Assembly (NCBI GenBank): GCA_049323655.1
Contig: JBMONO010000020.1
Coordinates: 23,859 to 87,858, forward strand
DNA from: DB1 sp049323655
GTDB taxonomy: Bacteria; Desulfobacterota; Desulfobulbia; Desulfobulbales; SURF-16
DNA length: 64,000 nucleotides
Reading direction: 5' to 3'
Part shown: positions 26,149 to 36,193 of the stretch, in pieces
Numbering within the stretch: position 1 is the first letter of the stretch
How the letters are laid out: every line of letters starts with the position of its first letter
Notes under the pieces: model-generated
The model's database searches: none
What the model saw: only the letters and a program-made list of their open reading frames with translations
What the model was told of the DNA's origin: nothing
Position numbers and translations under genes: made by a program

Positions 26149-27126
26149 TCATGTGTCCGTTTTGGCATACAACGCATACATCTGTTCCGCCTCCTGCCGG
26201 AGCAGTTCGCGCAGCGCAACCGGGGCCAGGGCCTCGGCTGTGGGGCCGAATTGCAGGATTTTCATCTTGATCTCGCGAAGATCAGCGGCAGGCAGGGTCA
26301 GGATCAGGGAGCCGTCCGGGTTTTCCCGTGTTTCCTGGGCCGGGTGCCAGGTCTGTTGCCGGACCCAGCGGGACATGGCGGGGGAAAAGCGGATGATCAC
26401 GGGGAAAATTTCGGCGCCCTGGAAGATGCCGAAACTCGTGTCGAGCAGATGGCGCCAGCTCGAAGCCGGACGGCGGGCAAACTGCTGCTCGGCGACCGTC
26501 GCCCCGTCCATGCGGGCAAGATAGAAGTGGCGCCAGTCCCGTCGGAGGGTGCACCAGGCAAGCAGCACCCAACTGCCCATGTAATGCTGGAGGTGGTGTG
26601 GTTCCACCGTGCGGCGGACGGGATCGGTTTGTTGTGGTGAGTGGTAGGTGAAGGTGAGCTGGCGATCATTGAGCAGGGCGCGGGAAACGGTCCGGAACAC
26701 CGCGGCCTGACCGGATGAATGGCCATGCCAGACGGCGGAAAAACAGCGGCTGATACGCACTTCGTCAATGCCGATCTCGCGGCTGCTGCGAAAGAGCTTG
26801 CGACCGAAACGCTGGATGGCCTGGCCGATGAAACCGCTGTCGGCAGCGGTCAGCAGCTTGCGGGCCAGCAGGATTGCCAGCAGTTCTTCCTGGCTGATTG
26901 GCAGATCGGGCAGGGTGAAGGCCGCGTCATAGAAATAACCGCGGCGGCGCTGGTTGTAGAGCAGTGGTGCGCCAAGCTGGTCCCGCAGGCGGGCGATGGT
27001 GCGTTGGGCGGTGCGCTCGGATATTTCATAGCGTTCCGCCAGGTTACGGGCATTGGGGTAACGGTTGCGACGGATTTCTTCGTCGAACCAGAGATAGCGG
27101 TCAACGACCAGATGCTGGTTGCCCAT
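26149..27126 (-). CDS. WYL-domain transcriptional regulator
   Basis: A 325-residue DeoR/YafY-like regulator: an N-terminal winged helix-turn-helix (about 10-65; RYEISERTAQRTIARLRDQL) and a WYL domain (about 150-240; VEPHHLQHYMGSWVLLAWC and RHFYLARMDG) expected to bind a ligand, possibly nucleic acid fragments or nucleotides, followed by a C-terminal WCX-like region. Regulators of this type commonly sit beside type I-C and I-G cas genes and control their expression. It lies directly upstream of cas3 in the same direction and could also regulate itself. Its own promoter was not identified. Confidence 0.88.
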   Translation of the reverse strand: MGNQHLVVDRYLWFDEEIRRNRYPNARNLAERYEISERTAQRTIARLRDQLGAPLLYNQRRRGYFYDAAFTLPDLPISQEELLAILLARKLLTAADSGFIGQAIQRFGRKLFRSSREIGIDEVRISRCFSAVWHGHSSGQAAVFRTVSRALLNDRQLTFTYHSPQQTDPVRRTVEPHHLQHYMGSWVLLAWCTLRRDWRHFYLARMDGATVAEQQFARRPASSWRHLLDTSFGIFQGAEIFPVIIRFSPAMSRWVRQQTWHPAQETRENPDGSLILTLPAADLREIKMKILQFGPTAEALAPVALRELLRQEAEQMYALYAKTDT

Positions 27127-27402
27127 GGCAGTTCTGCGCCTCCCTCAAACGGTTATGTGTTCGTGGGTGTTGTCAGGAACACCATAATCGATGGAGCTGG
27201 TTTGGCAACAGTTATGTGATGGGAGTTGGATGCTTTTCGTGCGGTTCATCCTGCCGCTGGCGCAAAGTTGCCTGTGCGAGGGGCAGGGATATCCACCAAT
27301 GGTTCCGGCATTGCCGGGGCCGGGCAATGGGTGATGAGGATCGAAGCAATGAGTGCCGGCAGAGTTGGCAAGAAGAGAAAGAAAATCCGGCGTCAGTCGG
27401 GT

Positions 27403-28581
27403 TTACTCCGTCCGCTGGATATAAAACGAAAAATCATTCAGGACATCGGTGATGGGTATGGCAAAACCGATTCCTTCGGTTTCCCGCAGAATGGCGGTAT
27501 TGACCCCAATCACCCTGCCCTGGGAATCGATGAGCGGGCCGCCCGAGTTGCCAGGATTGATGGGGGCATCGGTCTGAATGACCAGATTGTCGTTATATTT
27601 GCGATAGCCGGAAATGATGCCGGCGGTGACGGTGTGAGTCAGCCCGGCGGGATTGCCGATGGTGTAGACCTTATCCCCCTGTTTCATCTGCAGCGCGGCA
27701 GGGGAGACAGCGATGGCGGGAGTATCGACCGTTAAAAGGGAAAGCAGGGCGAGATCGTGCGTGCTGCTCGGGTTGACGCTGCTGACCTGATGCTCGCTGC
27801 CGTCGATCAGAATCACCCGGAGATTGTCGGAAGAAGACTGCTGATAGGCCTGAAGCTGTTCCTCCAGTTGTAACAGGATTGCTTGCGCCTGCGCGATCTC
27901 CTCATCCCGCACCTGGATCTGGCGCCTGATCTGGTCAACAAGCTCCTTGTCCCTGACCTGGGGAATGTTTTTGCGCAGGTAATTGAGATGATCCTGGGCG
28001 GCCTTGATGTCGGCGGCAAGACGGTCTCTTTTCTGCTGCGTGTCTGCCACGATTTTCTTATCCACCTCGATCACATGCTTGTTGGTGATCACATGGCCCT
28101 GATCATCGATAAAGAAGCCGGACCCGCTTCCCCAGGGACTTTTGATAAAAACAGTGGCATTTCTGGCCGCTTCGATGGCGTTGCTGGCCGGGAACTGATC
28201 GTTGAGCTGCTGCCCGAGTCCAAATGCATTTGGGGCCGCAGAGGGCGACGACGTTTTTCCTGTCACCCGCTCCGTCACCGGCTGGGGGCGTGGTGCCGGG
28301 CTTTCGGTGGAAAAGGTCGACTGCCGGTCGTTGTCCGCGTCGTGCTTACCCCCCTGTCGGGTGCCCAGCCAGTAACTGCCGAGGCCGATGCCGGCAAGAA
28401 GAAAGACGGCAAGCGCCACCTTCCAAACCCCTCCCTGTGCGAGTCTGTTTTTTCCCGCTGCAGCGTTTGTTTTGGCCGCCATTGCCTCCTGGCGTTCACG
28501 GAATTTTGCGAAGATGATTCCGCATTTTTCGCATTCGCTATTACTGCCGGGCTGTTGACAGCCGCACTTCGGACACTGCAT
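27403..28581 (-). CDS. Membrane-anchored HtrA-like serine protease with zinc ribbon
   Basis: A 392-residue S1C-type protease with an unusual architecture. Residues 1-25 form a zinc ribbon (C3, C6, C17, C20), a membrane helix spans about 53-73 (VWKVALAVFLLAGIGLGSYW), a Pro/Ser-rich linker follows, and then a trypsin-like domain. The triad is H169 (TNKHVI), D276 (SSTHDLALL) and S346 (PGNSGGPL). A helical, Gln/Arg-rich coiled-coil insertion of about 75 residues (about 175-250) separates the His from the Asp, so the protease domain is split. No PDZ domain is present; the protein ends soon after the second barrel. It is flanked by gaps of 276 and 237 bp in which I see no gene, and appears monocistronic. 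Confidence 0.88.
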   Translation of the reverse strand: MQCPKCGCQQPGSNSECEKCGIIFAKFRERQEAMAAKTNAAAGKNRLAQGGVWKVALAVFLLAGIGLGSYWLGTRQGGKHDADNDRQSTFSTESPAPRPQPVTERVTGKTSSPSAAPNAFGLGQQLNDQFPASNAIEAARNATVFIKSPWGSGSGFFIDDQGHVITNKHVIEVDKKIVADTQQKRDRLAADIKAAQDHLNYLRKNIPQVRDKELVDQIRRQIQVRDEEIAQAQAILLQLEEQLQAYQQSSSDNLRVILIDGSEHQVSSVNPSSTHDLALLSLLTVDTPAIAVSPAALQMKQGDKVYTIGNPAGLTHTVTAGIISGYRKYNDNLVIQTDAPINPGNSGGPLIDSQGRVIGVNTAILRETEGIGFAIPITDVLNDFSFYIQRTE

Positions 28582-28818
28582 GACGATGCTCCTCCTTGCC
28601 TTTCACGTTGCGGTTAGTAACACTGTTGTATCACAAATTTGGGCAGAGAGAAAATGTCTTTCTAGGATGGCGGTGGGGGATATTTTTTCACCATCAGCGG
28701 TTACCGGCACCTCACTGCAGGAAAAGCGGGAGAGAGGTGGATGATGGTGAAGATTGCCTGGGGCAGTGGCAGACCTGACCATATCTATTTTGGCTTTTTG
28801 GGAAGGGGCGACCTCTGT

Positions 28819-29820
28819 TCAGCGGCCGATCATCCGGTAATAGGTTTGAAAGGCCTGGTCCGGCACGGCGCTGTGCCAGTGGCCGGTGATCAGGGCCACG
28901 GCCCAGAAGGTGAAGAAGAGGGCGAGGACAAGCAGGGGCAGGAGGAGCGGCGGCAGTTTTTTCCCCGGCGCGGCAACGAGATCCAGGCAATCCTTCTGCG
29001 GGCAGACGGCTACGCACTCCAGGCAGCCGATACATTCCGGGTTGCGGATTGCCACTTTCTCCGCCACCCGGATCGAGGCGGGGCAGGCCTTTTCGCACTT
29101 TTTGCAGTCGATGCAGGCGGCGGCCTCGCGTTTGACCGCCAGCGGCGAGAAGAGGGCGACAAGGCCGAGCAGGGCGCCGTAGGGGCAGAGATAGCGGCAC
29201 CAGAAGTTGCGCCAGAAGAGGGAGACCAGCACCAGGGAGATCATGATGACGGCGGCGAGTCCGGAGGGCTGGAGGAAAAAGAGGAGCATGCGGGCATCCG
29301 CCGACAGATTGTAGGGGGAGCGGGCAAAACGCTGGAGAGTGCTTATGTCCATCTTCCAGGCGATGGCGTAGAGAAAGAAAAGAAGCAGCAGGTATTTGAG
29401 GGAAAGGAGAAGAAGGTCAACCGTTCGCGGCGGCAGCCAGGGCCGGGTGCCGCTGCGGGAAAGCAGGCCGCGGAGCCAGCGGCCGAGATTGCCAACCAGC
29501 TCCGAGGCGCAGCCAACCGGACAGATCCAGCCGCAGAAACCCTTGCGGAGCAGCAGGGCCAGGGTCAAAGCGGCGAGCAAGATGGTCAGCCCGGCCGGAT
29601 GGATCGGGTCGTAGATGCCGGTCATGACGAGCTGTTTAAGCCCCATCAGGGCGGCGATGGGCAGAAAGGCCTCCACCGAGGGAGGCCGCGGCGTGTACTC
29701 CGCGTTTGCCGTGGCCCAGAGAAAAAAGCGGTAAAAGCGATAGCCGGCAAAGAGGCAGAAGAGAAGAAAGGCGCACTGCACCAGGGTGCGCAGCCGGTGC
29801 AGGTGCGCCGCATTCATCAT
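28819..29820 (-). CDS. NapH/CcoG-like membrane polyferredoxin
   Basis: A 333-residue integral membrane iron-sulphur protein with about five helices. Two membrane CX3CP motifs (FCGWICPVGC and WCRYLCPYGA) and two classic 4Fe-4S motifs (CIDCKKCEKACP and CIGCLECVAVCP) are present. This layout is shared by NapH, NosR C-termini and related electron-transfer proteins that pass quinol electrons to periplasmic enzymes. No nap or nos genes are in the window, so the partner is unknown. The start ATG lies 1 bp after the stop of the FG-GAP protein gene, implying co-transcription. Confidence 0.85.
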   Translation of the reverse strand: MMNAAHLHRLRTLVQCAFLLFCLFAGYRFYRFFLWATANAEYTPRPPSVEAFLPIAALMGLKQLVMTGIYDPIHPAGLTILLAALTLALLLRKGFCGWICPVGCASELVGNLGRWLRGLLSRSGTRPWLPPRTVDLLLLSLKYLLLLFFLYAIAWKMDISTLQRFARSPYNLSADARMLLFFLQPSGLAAVIMISLVLVSLFWRNFWCRYLCPYGALLGLVALFSPLAVKREAAACIDCKKCEKACPASIRVAEKVAIRNPECIGCLECVAVCPQKDCLDLVAAPGKKLPPLLLPLLVLALFFTFWAVALITGHWHSAVPDQAFQTYYRMIGR

Positions 29821-29821
29821 C

Positions 29822-31615
29822 TTACCGGCCCATGTACTGGTAGCCCTGGGGAACCTCTTCCATCTGCTGTTTCATCTTGGCGAGATCCAGGGGGTAGATC
29901 AGCATGGTGCTGTCCTTGGCGGAAAAGATGTCGCTCCAGCCGCTGTTGAGCACGGTACCGACAAAGAGGGTGGCGCGGTTGTCCTGCTCTTTGTCCATGG
30001 TGAACTGATAGGCGGCGATATAACCGTCGATCTTGCGGGTCCGCCACAGTTCGGTCAGGCCGATGCCGTTCCAGGTCAGGGCATGCATTTCGCCGCTCGG
30101 GTAGGTTTTCAGGTTTTTCAGAACCCGGGAGGCGGTGGAGAGGTTTTTGTTGATGATGATGTCCGGCACATTGTCTTGATTGATGTCCTCGACGACGATG
30201 CGGGTATGGATGTAACGACGATCCTTGGTGCGGGTTTCCTGATAATCACGACTGGCCTGGGCCCGGGGATTTTCGCCGCCGACATAACGAAGGCTGCCGC
30301 CGAAGGTTTCGTCGCTTTTCCACAGCACCTTGCCGCCGCCCTGCATGACTACGAGCTTGTCGGACTCGTCGAGGGCGATGACCTCGCTTTTGCCGTCGCC
30401 GTCAAGATCGGCCAGGGAAAAATCATAGAGGATAACGGAATCGGGCACCGGTAGTTTTTCCTGCTGCTGGAGAATACTGTCCGCCACCCGGAGCTGGTAG
30501 ATGCCGGGGGAAAAGGCCGCATCAACGGCGGGCCGCTGGCCGGCAAGCACCAACCCGGGACCGGGGACGGAAAGGGGACGCACATACCAGCGCTCGTTCT
30601 TGAAGAGATAGGAGAACTCCTTGCCCTGCCATTCCGCGCCCATGGATTCCGGGGTGATCCAGTCGATGGCGGTGACATAAACCTCCGCCTTGCCGTTGTT
30701 GTCGAGATCGGCCAGGTCGAGGGAGATGATCCGGGCGCCGGTGCGGGAGGGAATTTCCCCAAAGGGCACCAGCCTGTTGTTGATGAGGTGATAGACCGTC
30801 ACCTTATCGACCTCGGCGATGGCGACATCGAGCTGGCCGTCACCGTCGATGTCGGCGACATCGAGGCCCTGCATGGAGAAGTTGAGGTTCTGGGTCTTGT
30901 TGAAGCCGAAGGGGCCGGTCATGGCGGAGGGGAACATGATCGGCGCCGGACCCATGCCGCCGCCGCGATTGGCCATGAACGGTCGATCCGGATGGGCGGT
31001 CATGTAGGCCGGGTTGTCACCTTGGGATTGGCCGCTGGGCAGGGCCGGGGCTTGGATGGCCTGCTCGCCGGTCACGGCCGGCGGCTGGGCCGGGGCCTGC
31101 TGGCTGAAGGCGGTTGCCGGCCGCTTTTTGCCGAAGGACTTTTCGGCAATGTCCCAGGAGAGGCTGTCCACCGCGGGGATAATGTCATCCTCGCCCGGTG
31201 CGGAGGCGTAAAAGGTTTCGACCTGACCCTGGCTGCTGACCGGATAGAGCTTGGCGTCCAGACTCAGGCTGTTGCCGATGGCGGTCAGGCTGGCGGCCAG
31301 GACGAAATCGGCCCCCACCGCCCGGCCGACGGCAATCGCCTGGTCGGGTCCGGCAAAGGGACCGGCGGCCGCTTCCTGGTCCACCTTTTGCTGGTCGACG
31401 ATGTCGACCGCGGCATTAGTTGCCAGCCGGCTGGTCAGCATGCTGCGGATGCCGGTTTGCAGATAGGAAATGTCCCGGCCGGCGGAGGTGGTTTGCAGGG
31501 GCAGCAGGGCAATCGTTTTACGCGCAACGCTCTCTGCGGCCAGGCAGGTGCCGGAGAGGGAGAGCAGGGCAAGGAGGACGACGAGGAGGCGAAAACAAAG
31601 GGTTTTTCTGTTCAT
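29822..31615 (-). CDS. Exported FG-GAP/VCBS repeat protein with TolB-like N-terminal domain
   Basis: A 597-residue protein with a signal peptide (MNRKTLCFRLLVVLLALLSL...CLAAES). Residues about 30-150 resemble the CsgG/TolB-N-like domain used by outer-membrane assembly proteins (IALLPLQTTSAGRDISYLQT). The rest has FG-GAP-like calcium-binding beta-propeller repeats: DVADIDGDGQLDVAIAEVD, DLADLDNNGKAEVYV, LADLDGDGKSEVIALD and VEDINQDNVPDIIINKN. I chose ATG 31615, which gives a better ribosome-site spacing than the ATG two codons earlier. It is co-transcribed with the polyferredoxin downstream; the function of the pair is unknown. Confidence 0.82.
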   Translation of the reverse strand: MNRKTLCFRLLVVLLALLSLSGTCLAAESVARKTIALLPLQTTSAGRDISYLQTGIRSMLTSRLATNAAVDIVDQQKVDQEAAAGPFAGPDQAIAVGRAVGADFVLAASLTAIGNSLSLDAKLYPVSSQGQVETFYASAPGEDDIIPAVDSLSWDIAEKSFGKKRPATAFSQQAPAQPPAVTGEQAIQAPALPSGQSQGDNPAYMTAHPDRPFMANRGGGMGPAPIMFPSAMTGPFGFNKTQNLNFSMQGLDVADIDGDGQLDVAIAEVDKVTVYHLINNRLVPFGEIPSRTGARIISLDLADLDNNGKAEVYVTAIDWITPESMGAEWQGKEFSYLFKNERWYVRPLSVPGPGLVLAGQRPAVDAAFSPGIYQLRVADSILQQQEKLPVPDSVILYDFSLADLDGDGKSEVIALDESDKLVVMQGGGKVLWKSDETFGGSLRYVGGENPRAQASRDYQETRTKDRRYIHTRIVVEDINQDNVPDIIINKNLSTASRVLKNLKTYPSGEMHALTWNGIGLTELWRTRKIDGYIAAYQFTMDKEQDNRATLFVGTVLNSGWSDIFSAKDSTMLIYPLDLAKMKQQMEEVPQGYQYMGR

Positions 31616-31779
31616 GGCCATTATCCTGAAACCTGCCAGGAAAATCCTGGGTAAAAGGGGGAGTGCGTGATGAGCGGGCGTTGCCGGAATCGCCCGCTAC
31701 CTTACTCCGAAGGGCAAAGGGTTCGCAAGAGTTTTTCCCGGTGCGGCCGGGAGAGGAAGGAGCGGAGGAGACGGCCGGC

Positions 31780-32646
31780 TCACGCCTTGCCGATATCCCG
31801 GTGGGAGACGAACAGCGTCACCTTCAGCCCGTCAAAAAGGGTCTTGAGTTTCTCGGTGACCGCCACGGAACGGTGCCTGCCGCCGGTACAGCCGATGGCG
31901 ATGGTGAGCTGGGCCTTTCCTTCCCTGATATATTCGGAGACAAGAAAGGTGAGCAGAGGTTCCAGTAGGTCGAAAAAACGGGCGGCAACACCGTTGTCAA
32001 GGACATAGGTTGCTACCTGCTCTTCAAGGCCGGTGTGGGGTTTCAGCTCCGGGATCCAGTATGGGTTGGGGAGAAAACGGACATCCCAGAGCAGATCGGT
32101 TTCCGGCGGGGCGCCATGCTTGAAGCCGAAGGACATCAGATTGACGGCCAGGCGCGTGTCGGTTTCCCCGCCGTAACACTGGCGGAGCTGGCCGGCCAGC
32201 TGGGTTGGATTGAGGGAGGTGGTGTCGATGATCCGGCCGGCCAGTTGCTGCAGGGGGCGCAACCGTTCTTTTTCCAGGGAGATGGATTCCCTGATGGTCC
32301 GGCCGGCGGCCAGCGGATGCTGACGACGAAGCTGGCTGAAGCGGCGCAGCAGGGTTTCTTCCGCACAGTCGAGAAAGAGGATGTCGAGGGCGATGTCGGC
32401 GGGAAGCTGCTTTGCCACCGGGCCGAAGGAGGAAAGAAAAGCGGGATCCCGGCAATCCATGACCAGAGCCAGTTTCGTGTGGGGCAGCTTGCCGGCCATG
32501 GTCTGTTCCAACAGCGCCTGCAAGAGAAAGACGGGCAGATTGTCGATGGTGTAAAAACCCATGTCCTCCATGGCATGGGAGGCGGTGCTCTTGCCGGCGC
32601 CGGCCAGGCCGGTGATGATGACGACCTGCAGATCAGCGGAATTCAC
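31780..32646 (-). CDS. rapZ: RNase adapter / nucleotide-binding protein RapZ
   Basis: RapZ-family P-loop protein; in enterobacteria it guides RNase E to GlmZ sRNA and controls GlcN6P synthesis, while in Bacillus the homologue YvcJ affects competence. The 288-residue product has Walker A ITGLAGAGKSTA near residue 10, a Walker B-like LVMDCRDP and the C-terminal signature IGCTGGRHRSVAVTE. I chose the GTG at 32646, which aligns with the family N-terminus and overlaps ptsN by 14 bp; an in-frame ATG at 32712 would give an extra 22 residues within ptsN. The rpoN-ptsN-rapZ order is conserved in proteobacteria. Confidence 0.9.
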   Translation of the reverse strand: MNSADLQVVIITGLAGAGKSTASHAMEDMGFYTIDNLPVFLLQALLEQTMAGKLPHTKLALVMDCRDPAFLSSFGPVAKQLPADIALDILFLDCAEETLLRRFSQLRRQHPLAAGRTIRESISLEKERLRPLQQLAGRIIDTTSLNPTQLAGQLRQCYGGETDTRLAVNLMSFGFKHGAPPETDLLWDVRFLPNPYWIPELKPHTGLEEQVATYVLDNGVAARFFDLLEPLLTFLVSEYIREGKAQLTIAIGCTGGRHRSVAVTEKLKTLFDGLKVTLFVSHRDIGKA

Positions 32647-33091
32647 GGGCGGATGCGAAAATCGCGGCGAGTTCTTCCCTGGACTCGGCATTCTGCAGCT
32701 GGGAGCGGACATGGGAGCTTTTTAAAAATCGCGCCAGTGTTGCCAGGGTTTTCAGATAGGGACCGGCCGATTCAGCCGGGGCCAGCAAAACGAAAAACAG
32801 GTGCACGGGTTTGCTGTCCGTTGCCGCAAAGGGGACCCCATGCGGGCTGCGGGCAAAGAAGATTTCAATGCGGTCAAGCTGGGCAATTTTCCCGTGCGGG
32901 ATCGCCACCCCGTCGCCGATGGCGGTGGTGCCGATCTGTTCCCTTTCAAAGAGCACGGCAAAAATCTCCTCGGCGCTGCCGCAGGAGGGGCAGGTAGACG
33001 AGGCGAGGGCCGCGAGGGTCTGCAGGGCATCCTTTTTTCCGGCAGCCCGCAGGTCTGGAATGATGCGTTCTATCGTCAGGGATTGAAACAC
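32633..33091 (-). CDS. ptsN: PTS IIA-like nitrogen-regulatory protein
   Basis: EIIA-Ntr domain protein of 152 residues, the last phosphoacceptor of the nitrogen PTS, which regulates potassium transport and sigma-54-related functions according to its phosphorylation state. The phosphorylated histidine lies in GDGVAIPHGKI near residue 66. A cysteine pair CPSC at about residue 34 is unusual for the family. It begins 13 bp after rpoN and overlaps rapZ. No hpf gene lies between rpoN and ptsN, unlike in gamma-proteobacteria, and neither HPr nor EI-Ntr is in the window. Confidence 0.9.
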   Translation of the reverse strand: MFQSLTIERIIPDLRAAGKKDALQTLAALASSTCPSCGSAEEIFAVLFEREQIGTTAIGDGVAIPHGKIAQLDRIEIFFARSPHGVPFAATDSKPVHLFFVLLAPAESAGPYLKTLATLARFLKSSHVRSQLQNAESREELAAIFASAREFR

Positions 33092-33104
33092 AGGGAATCC
33101 GTTT

Positions 33105-34580
33105 TTAGTTCATTTTTGGACGTTTACGGAATTTCGAGGAGAGGATGCCGAGCTGTTCCCGGTACTTGGCCACGGTGCGCCGGGCCAACTGGATGCCTTC
33201 CTTCTGGAAGATATCTGAGATGTCCTTGTCGCTCAAGGGGTGATCCGGCTTTTCCGCGGCGATGATCTGGCGGATGCGTTCCCGGATACTTTCCGAGGAG
33301 AGGGCGTCGCCGCCGTCCTTACGCTCGATGGAGGAGGTGAAAAAGTATTTCAGTTCGAAGATACCCTGCGGGGTATGAACATATTTGTTGGTGGTGACCC
33401 GGCTGATGGTGGATTCGTGCATCTCGATGTCTTCCGCCACGTCACGCAGCACCAGAGGTTTGAGATAGGCAACGCCTTTTTCGAAAAAGTCGTACTGGAA
33501 TTTCAGAATGCTTTCCACGACTTTGTAAATGGTGCGCTGACGCTGCTGAATGCTTTTAATCAGCCAGGCAGCGGATTTCAACTTTTCCTGGATATAATCC
33601 TTGGTCGGGTCCTGCACCCCTTTTTTCTGTTTGAGAATTTCCTTGTAGTAGCTGCTGATCTTGAGGCGGGGCAGGCCTTCGTCGTTTAAAATGATGACAT
33701 ACTCGTCATCGATTTTCTGGATAAAGACATCGGGCAGGATGTAGTGGGGTTCCTCGTCTGAATAGACCCGGCCCGGATGCGGATCAAGGCCGACGATGAT
33801 CTTGACCGCATTGATCACGTCCTGGATGGAATGCTTGGTTGCCTTGCTGATCGCGCTGTAGTTTTTTGTTTCAAGAAAGTGCAGGTGATCGCGGACGATC
33901 CTGGCTGGCAGGGAGTCGTCCAGATTGAGTCTTTTGAGCTGCAGAAGCAGGGATTCCTTGACGTCGCGGGCGCCGACGCCGGAAGGGTCCATCTCCTGGA
34001 TCATGGCGACCATTTTCTGCGCCATGGCCAGGTCGCAGCCCGTCCCCTCGACGATCTCCTCGTTGCTGACCTTGAGAAAGCCGTCCCGGTCGAGGTTGCC
34101 GAGAACAAACATGCCGACTTCTTTTTCCTCGTCGCTGATGTCGGAAAGATTGAGCTGCCAGCTCAGATGGCTGTGGAGATCGGGCTTCTGGGTGAGGATG
34201 TCGAAACGGGAAGGCTGTTCCTCGCCGGGGCTTTCCCGGGGCGAATAGGCGCCGGCGCTCTCGTATTCGTTAAAGTAATCGGACCAGTCGATTTCACCGA
34301 GGGTTGAGGGGTTTTCGGTTAAGTTGACCTCCGGGGTCTTTTCGATGAGAATTTCGGCGCCAGCCTCTGTTTGCGCCTCCATTTCCTGGGCAGGTTCATT
34401 GTCCGGGGTACTGCCGGGGATATCCTCTTCCAGAAGGGGATTCTGTTCGATTTCCTGCAGGATGGTGTCCGCCAGTTCCAGCCGGGAGAGCTGAAGCAGT
34501 TTGATCGCCTGCTGCAGCTGGGGGGTCATCACCAGCTGCTGGGCCAGCTTGAGATGCTGTTTGAGTTCAAGAAAGGACAT
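33105..34580 (-). CDS. rpoN: RNA polymerase sigma-54 factor
   Basis: Sigma-54 directs RNA polymerase to -24/-12 promoters such as those before nifH and glnK here. The 491-residue protein has the Gln-rich activator-interacting region I (KLAQQLVMTPQLQQAIKLLQ), an acidic region II, the core-binding domain, and the C-terminal RpoN box ARRTVAKYREQLGI, which reads the -24 element. Length and domain order are standard. It lies 98 bp after lptB in the lptA-lptB-rpoN-ptsN-rapZ cluster. The ATG has only a weak ribosome site. Confidence 0.97.
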   Translation of the reverse strand: MSFLELKQHLKLAQQLVMTPQLQQAIKLLQLSRLELADTILQEIEQNPLLEEDIPGSTPDNEPAQEMEAQTEAGAEILIEKTPEVNLTENPSTLGEIDWSDYFNEYESAGAYSPRESPGEEQPSRFDILTQKPDLHSHLSWQLNLSDISDEEKEVGMFVLGNLDRDGFLKVSNEEIVEGTGCDLAMAQKMVAMIQEMDPSGVGARDVKESLLLQLKRLNLDDSLPARIVRDHLHFLETKNYSAISKATKHSIQDVINAVKIIVGLDPHPGRVYSDEEPHYILPDVFIQKIDDEYVIILNDEGLPRLKISSYYKEILKQKKGVQDPTKDYIQEKLKSAAWLIKSIQQRQRTIYKVVESILKFQYDFFEKGVAYLKPLVLRDVAEDIEMHESTISRVTTNKYVHTPQGIFELKYFFTSSIERKDGGDALSSESIRERIRQIIAAEKPDHPLSDKDISDIFQKEGIQLARRTVAKYREQLGILSSKFRKRPKMN

Positions 34581-34678
34581 GGGCTGACACTGTTTTCGAG
34601 GTTTGTTTGCGCGGCCGGGTGGACGCCTGTTTTTTCATTTCGTATTGCATATGGAGAAGAAAGCTTTCTTCTTTTTTA

Positions 34679-35400
<722 letters not shown>

Positions 35401-35401
<1 letters not shown>

Positions 35402-35979
35402 TATTTTTTTTCTTCGTCCGGATAAAAAAAGGCCTTCACCCGGCCGCCGCCCTTTTTGTCCGGTTCGATGACCGTTGTTTCCGTGGCAAGATCGAGTTCG
35501 ACCTTCTCGCCGGTGACCAGGTTGTTGTCCTGCCAAACCTTGGCATTGCCGGTGAGCAGCACCTTGCGCTGCTCAGAAAAGAATTCCATCCGGTCGCCGG
35601 TGGCCACCAGGCTGCCCTGGACGATTTTGACATTGCCTTCGGCAACGAGCTTTCTGATCTGCGGCGAGCCGCTCGTCGCCGTCCCTGTGCCGGCACGGCT
35701 GTCGTGGTGGACGGTCATTTCGTCGGCAAAGATGGTAAGGCGGCCCTGTTTGGCCTCGACGTCGCCGGTGAAGACCACCGCGTTGTCCTTCTGGCGGGAG
35801 ACCATGAGATCCGCCTCGACATGGATCGGATCCTTGGAGATGAGCGGTTCGGCGCCGTCGGCGTCTGCCGACAGCAGGCAGATGGCGGCAATGAGACAGG
35901 GAAGAAGTCTCGCCGCGGCCTTGGTGAAACGGCGCGTCCCGGATGAGTGGTGCTGGGAGGTGCTGATGCGTGTCGTCAT
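35401..35979 (-). CDS. lptA: LPS transport periplasmic bridge protein
   Basis: LptA/OstA-domain protein of 192 residues that forms the periplasmic bridge carrying LPS from LptC to LptD. A signal peptide (KAAARLLPCLIAAICLLSAD) precedes the OstA-type beta-jellyroll: ISKDPIHVEADLMVSRQK, VVFTGDVEAKQGRLTIFADE and the repeated DRMEFFSEQRKVLLTGNAK. The start is uncertain; ATG 35979 lacks a strong ribosome site, and ATG 36039 would extend the N-terminus. No lptC gene is seen upstream; the next gene, argB, diverges after 214 bp. Confidence 0.87.
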
Positions 35980-36193
35980 GGCTGCGAATAATAATGGTTG
36001 AACGGCGGAATGTAAAGCAGGGAAAATTCGTCGGATCATGAAAAGTCGCCAATGGGATGCGGTCGGGAAAGCGGCGTACGGAAATTGGCTGGCTGCCGTT
36101 GTTTTTCTTTGCGTCCCGACAATCTTTGCGGTAAACAAATCCTTTTGACCTCCGGCCGGATCGGACCGGATCACTGAACCTTCAGCAGGATGC

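Noticed and set aside
28741..29949. A 402-codon plus-strand frame opposite the polyferredoxin
   Set aside because: Gln/Gly/Glu-rich antisense of a gene with clear Fe-S motifs.
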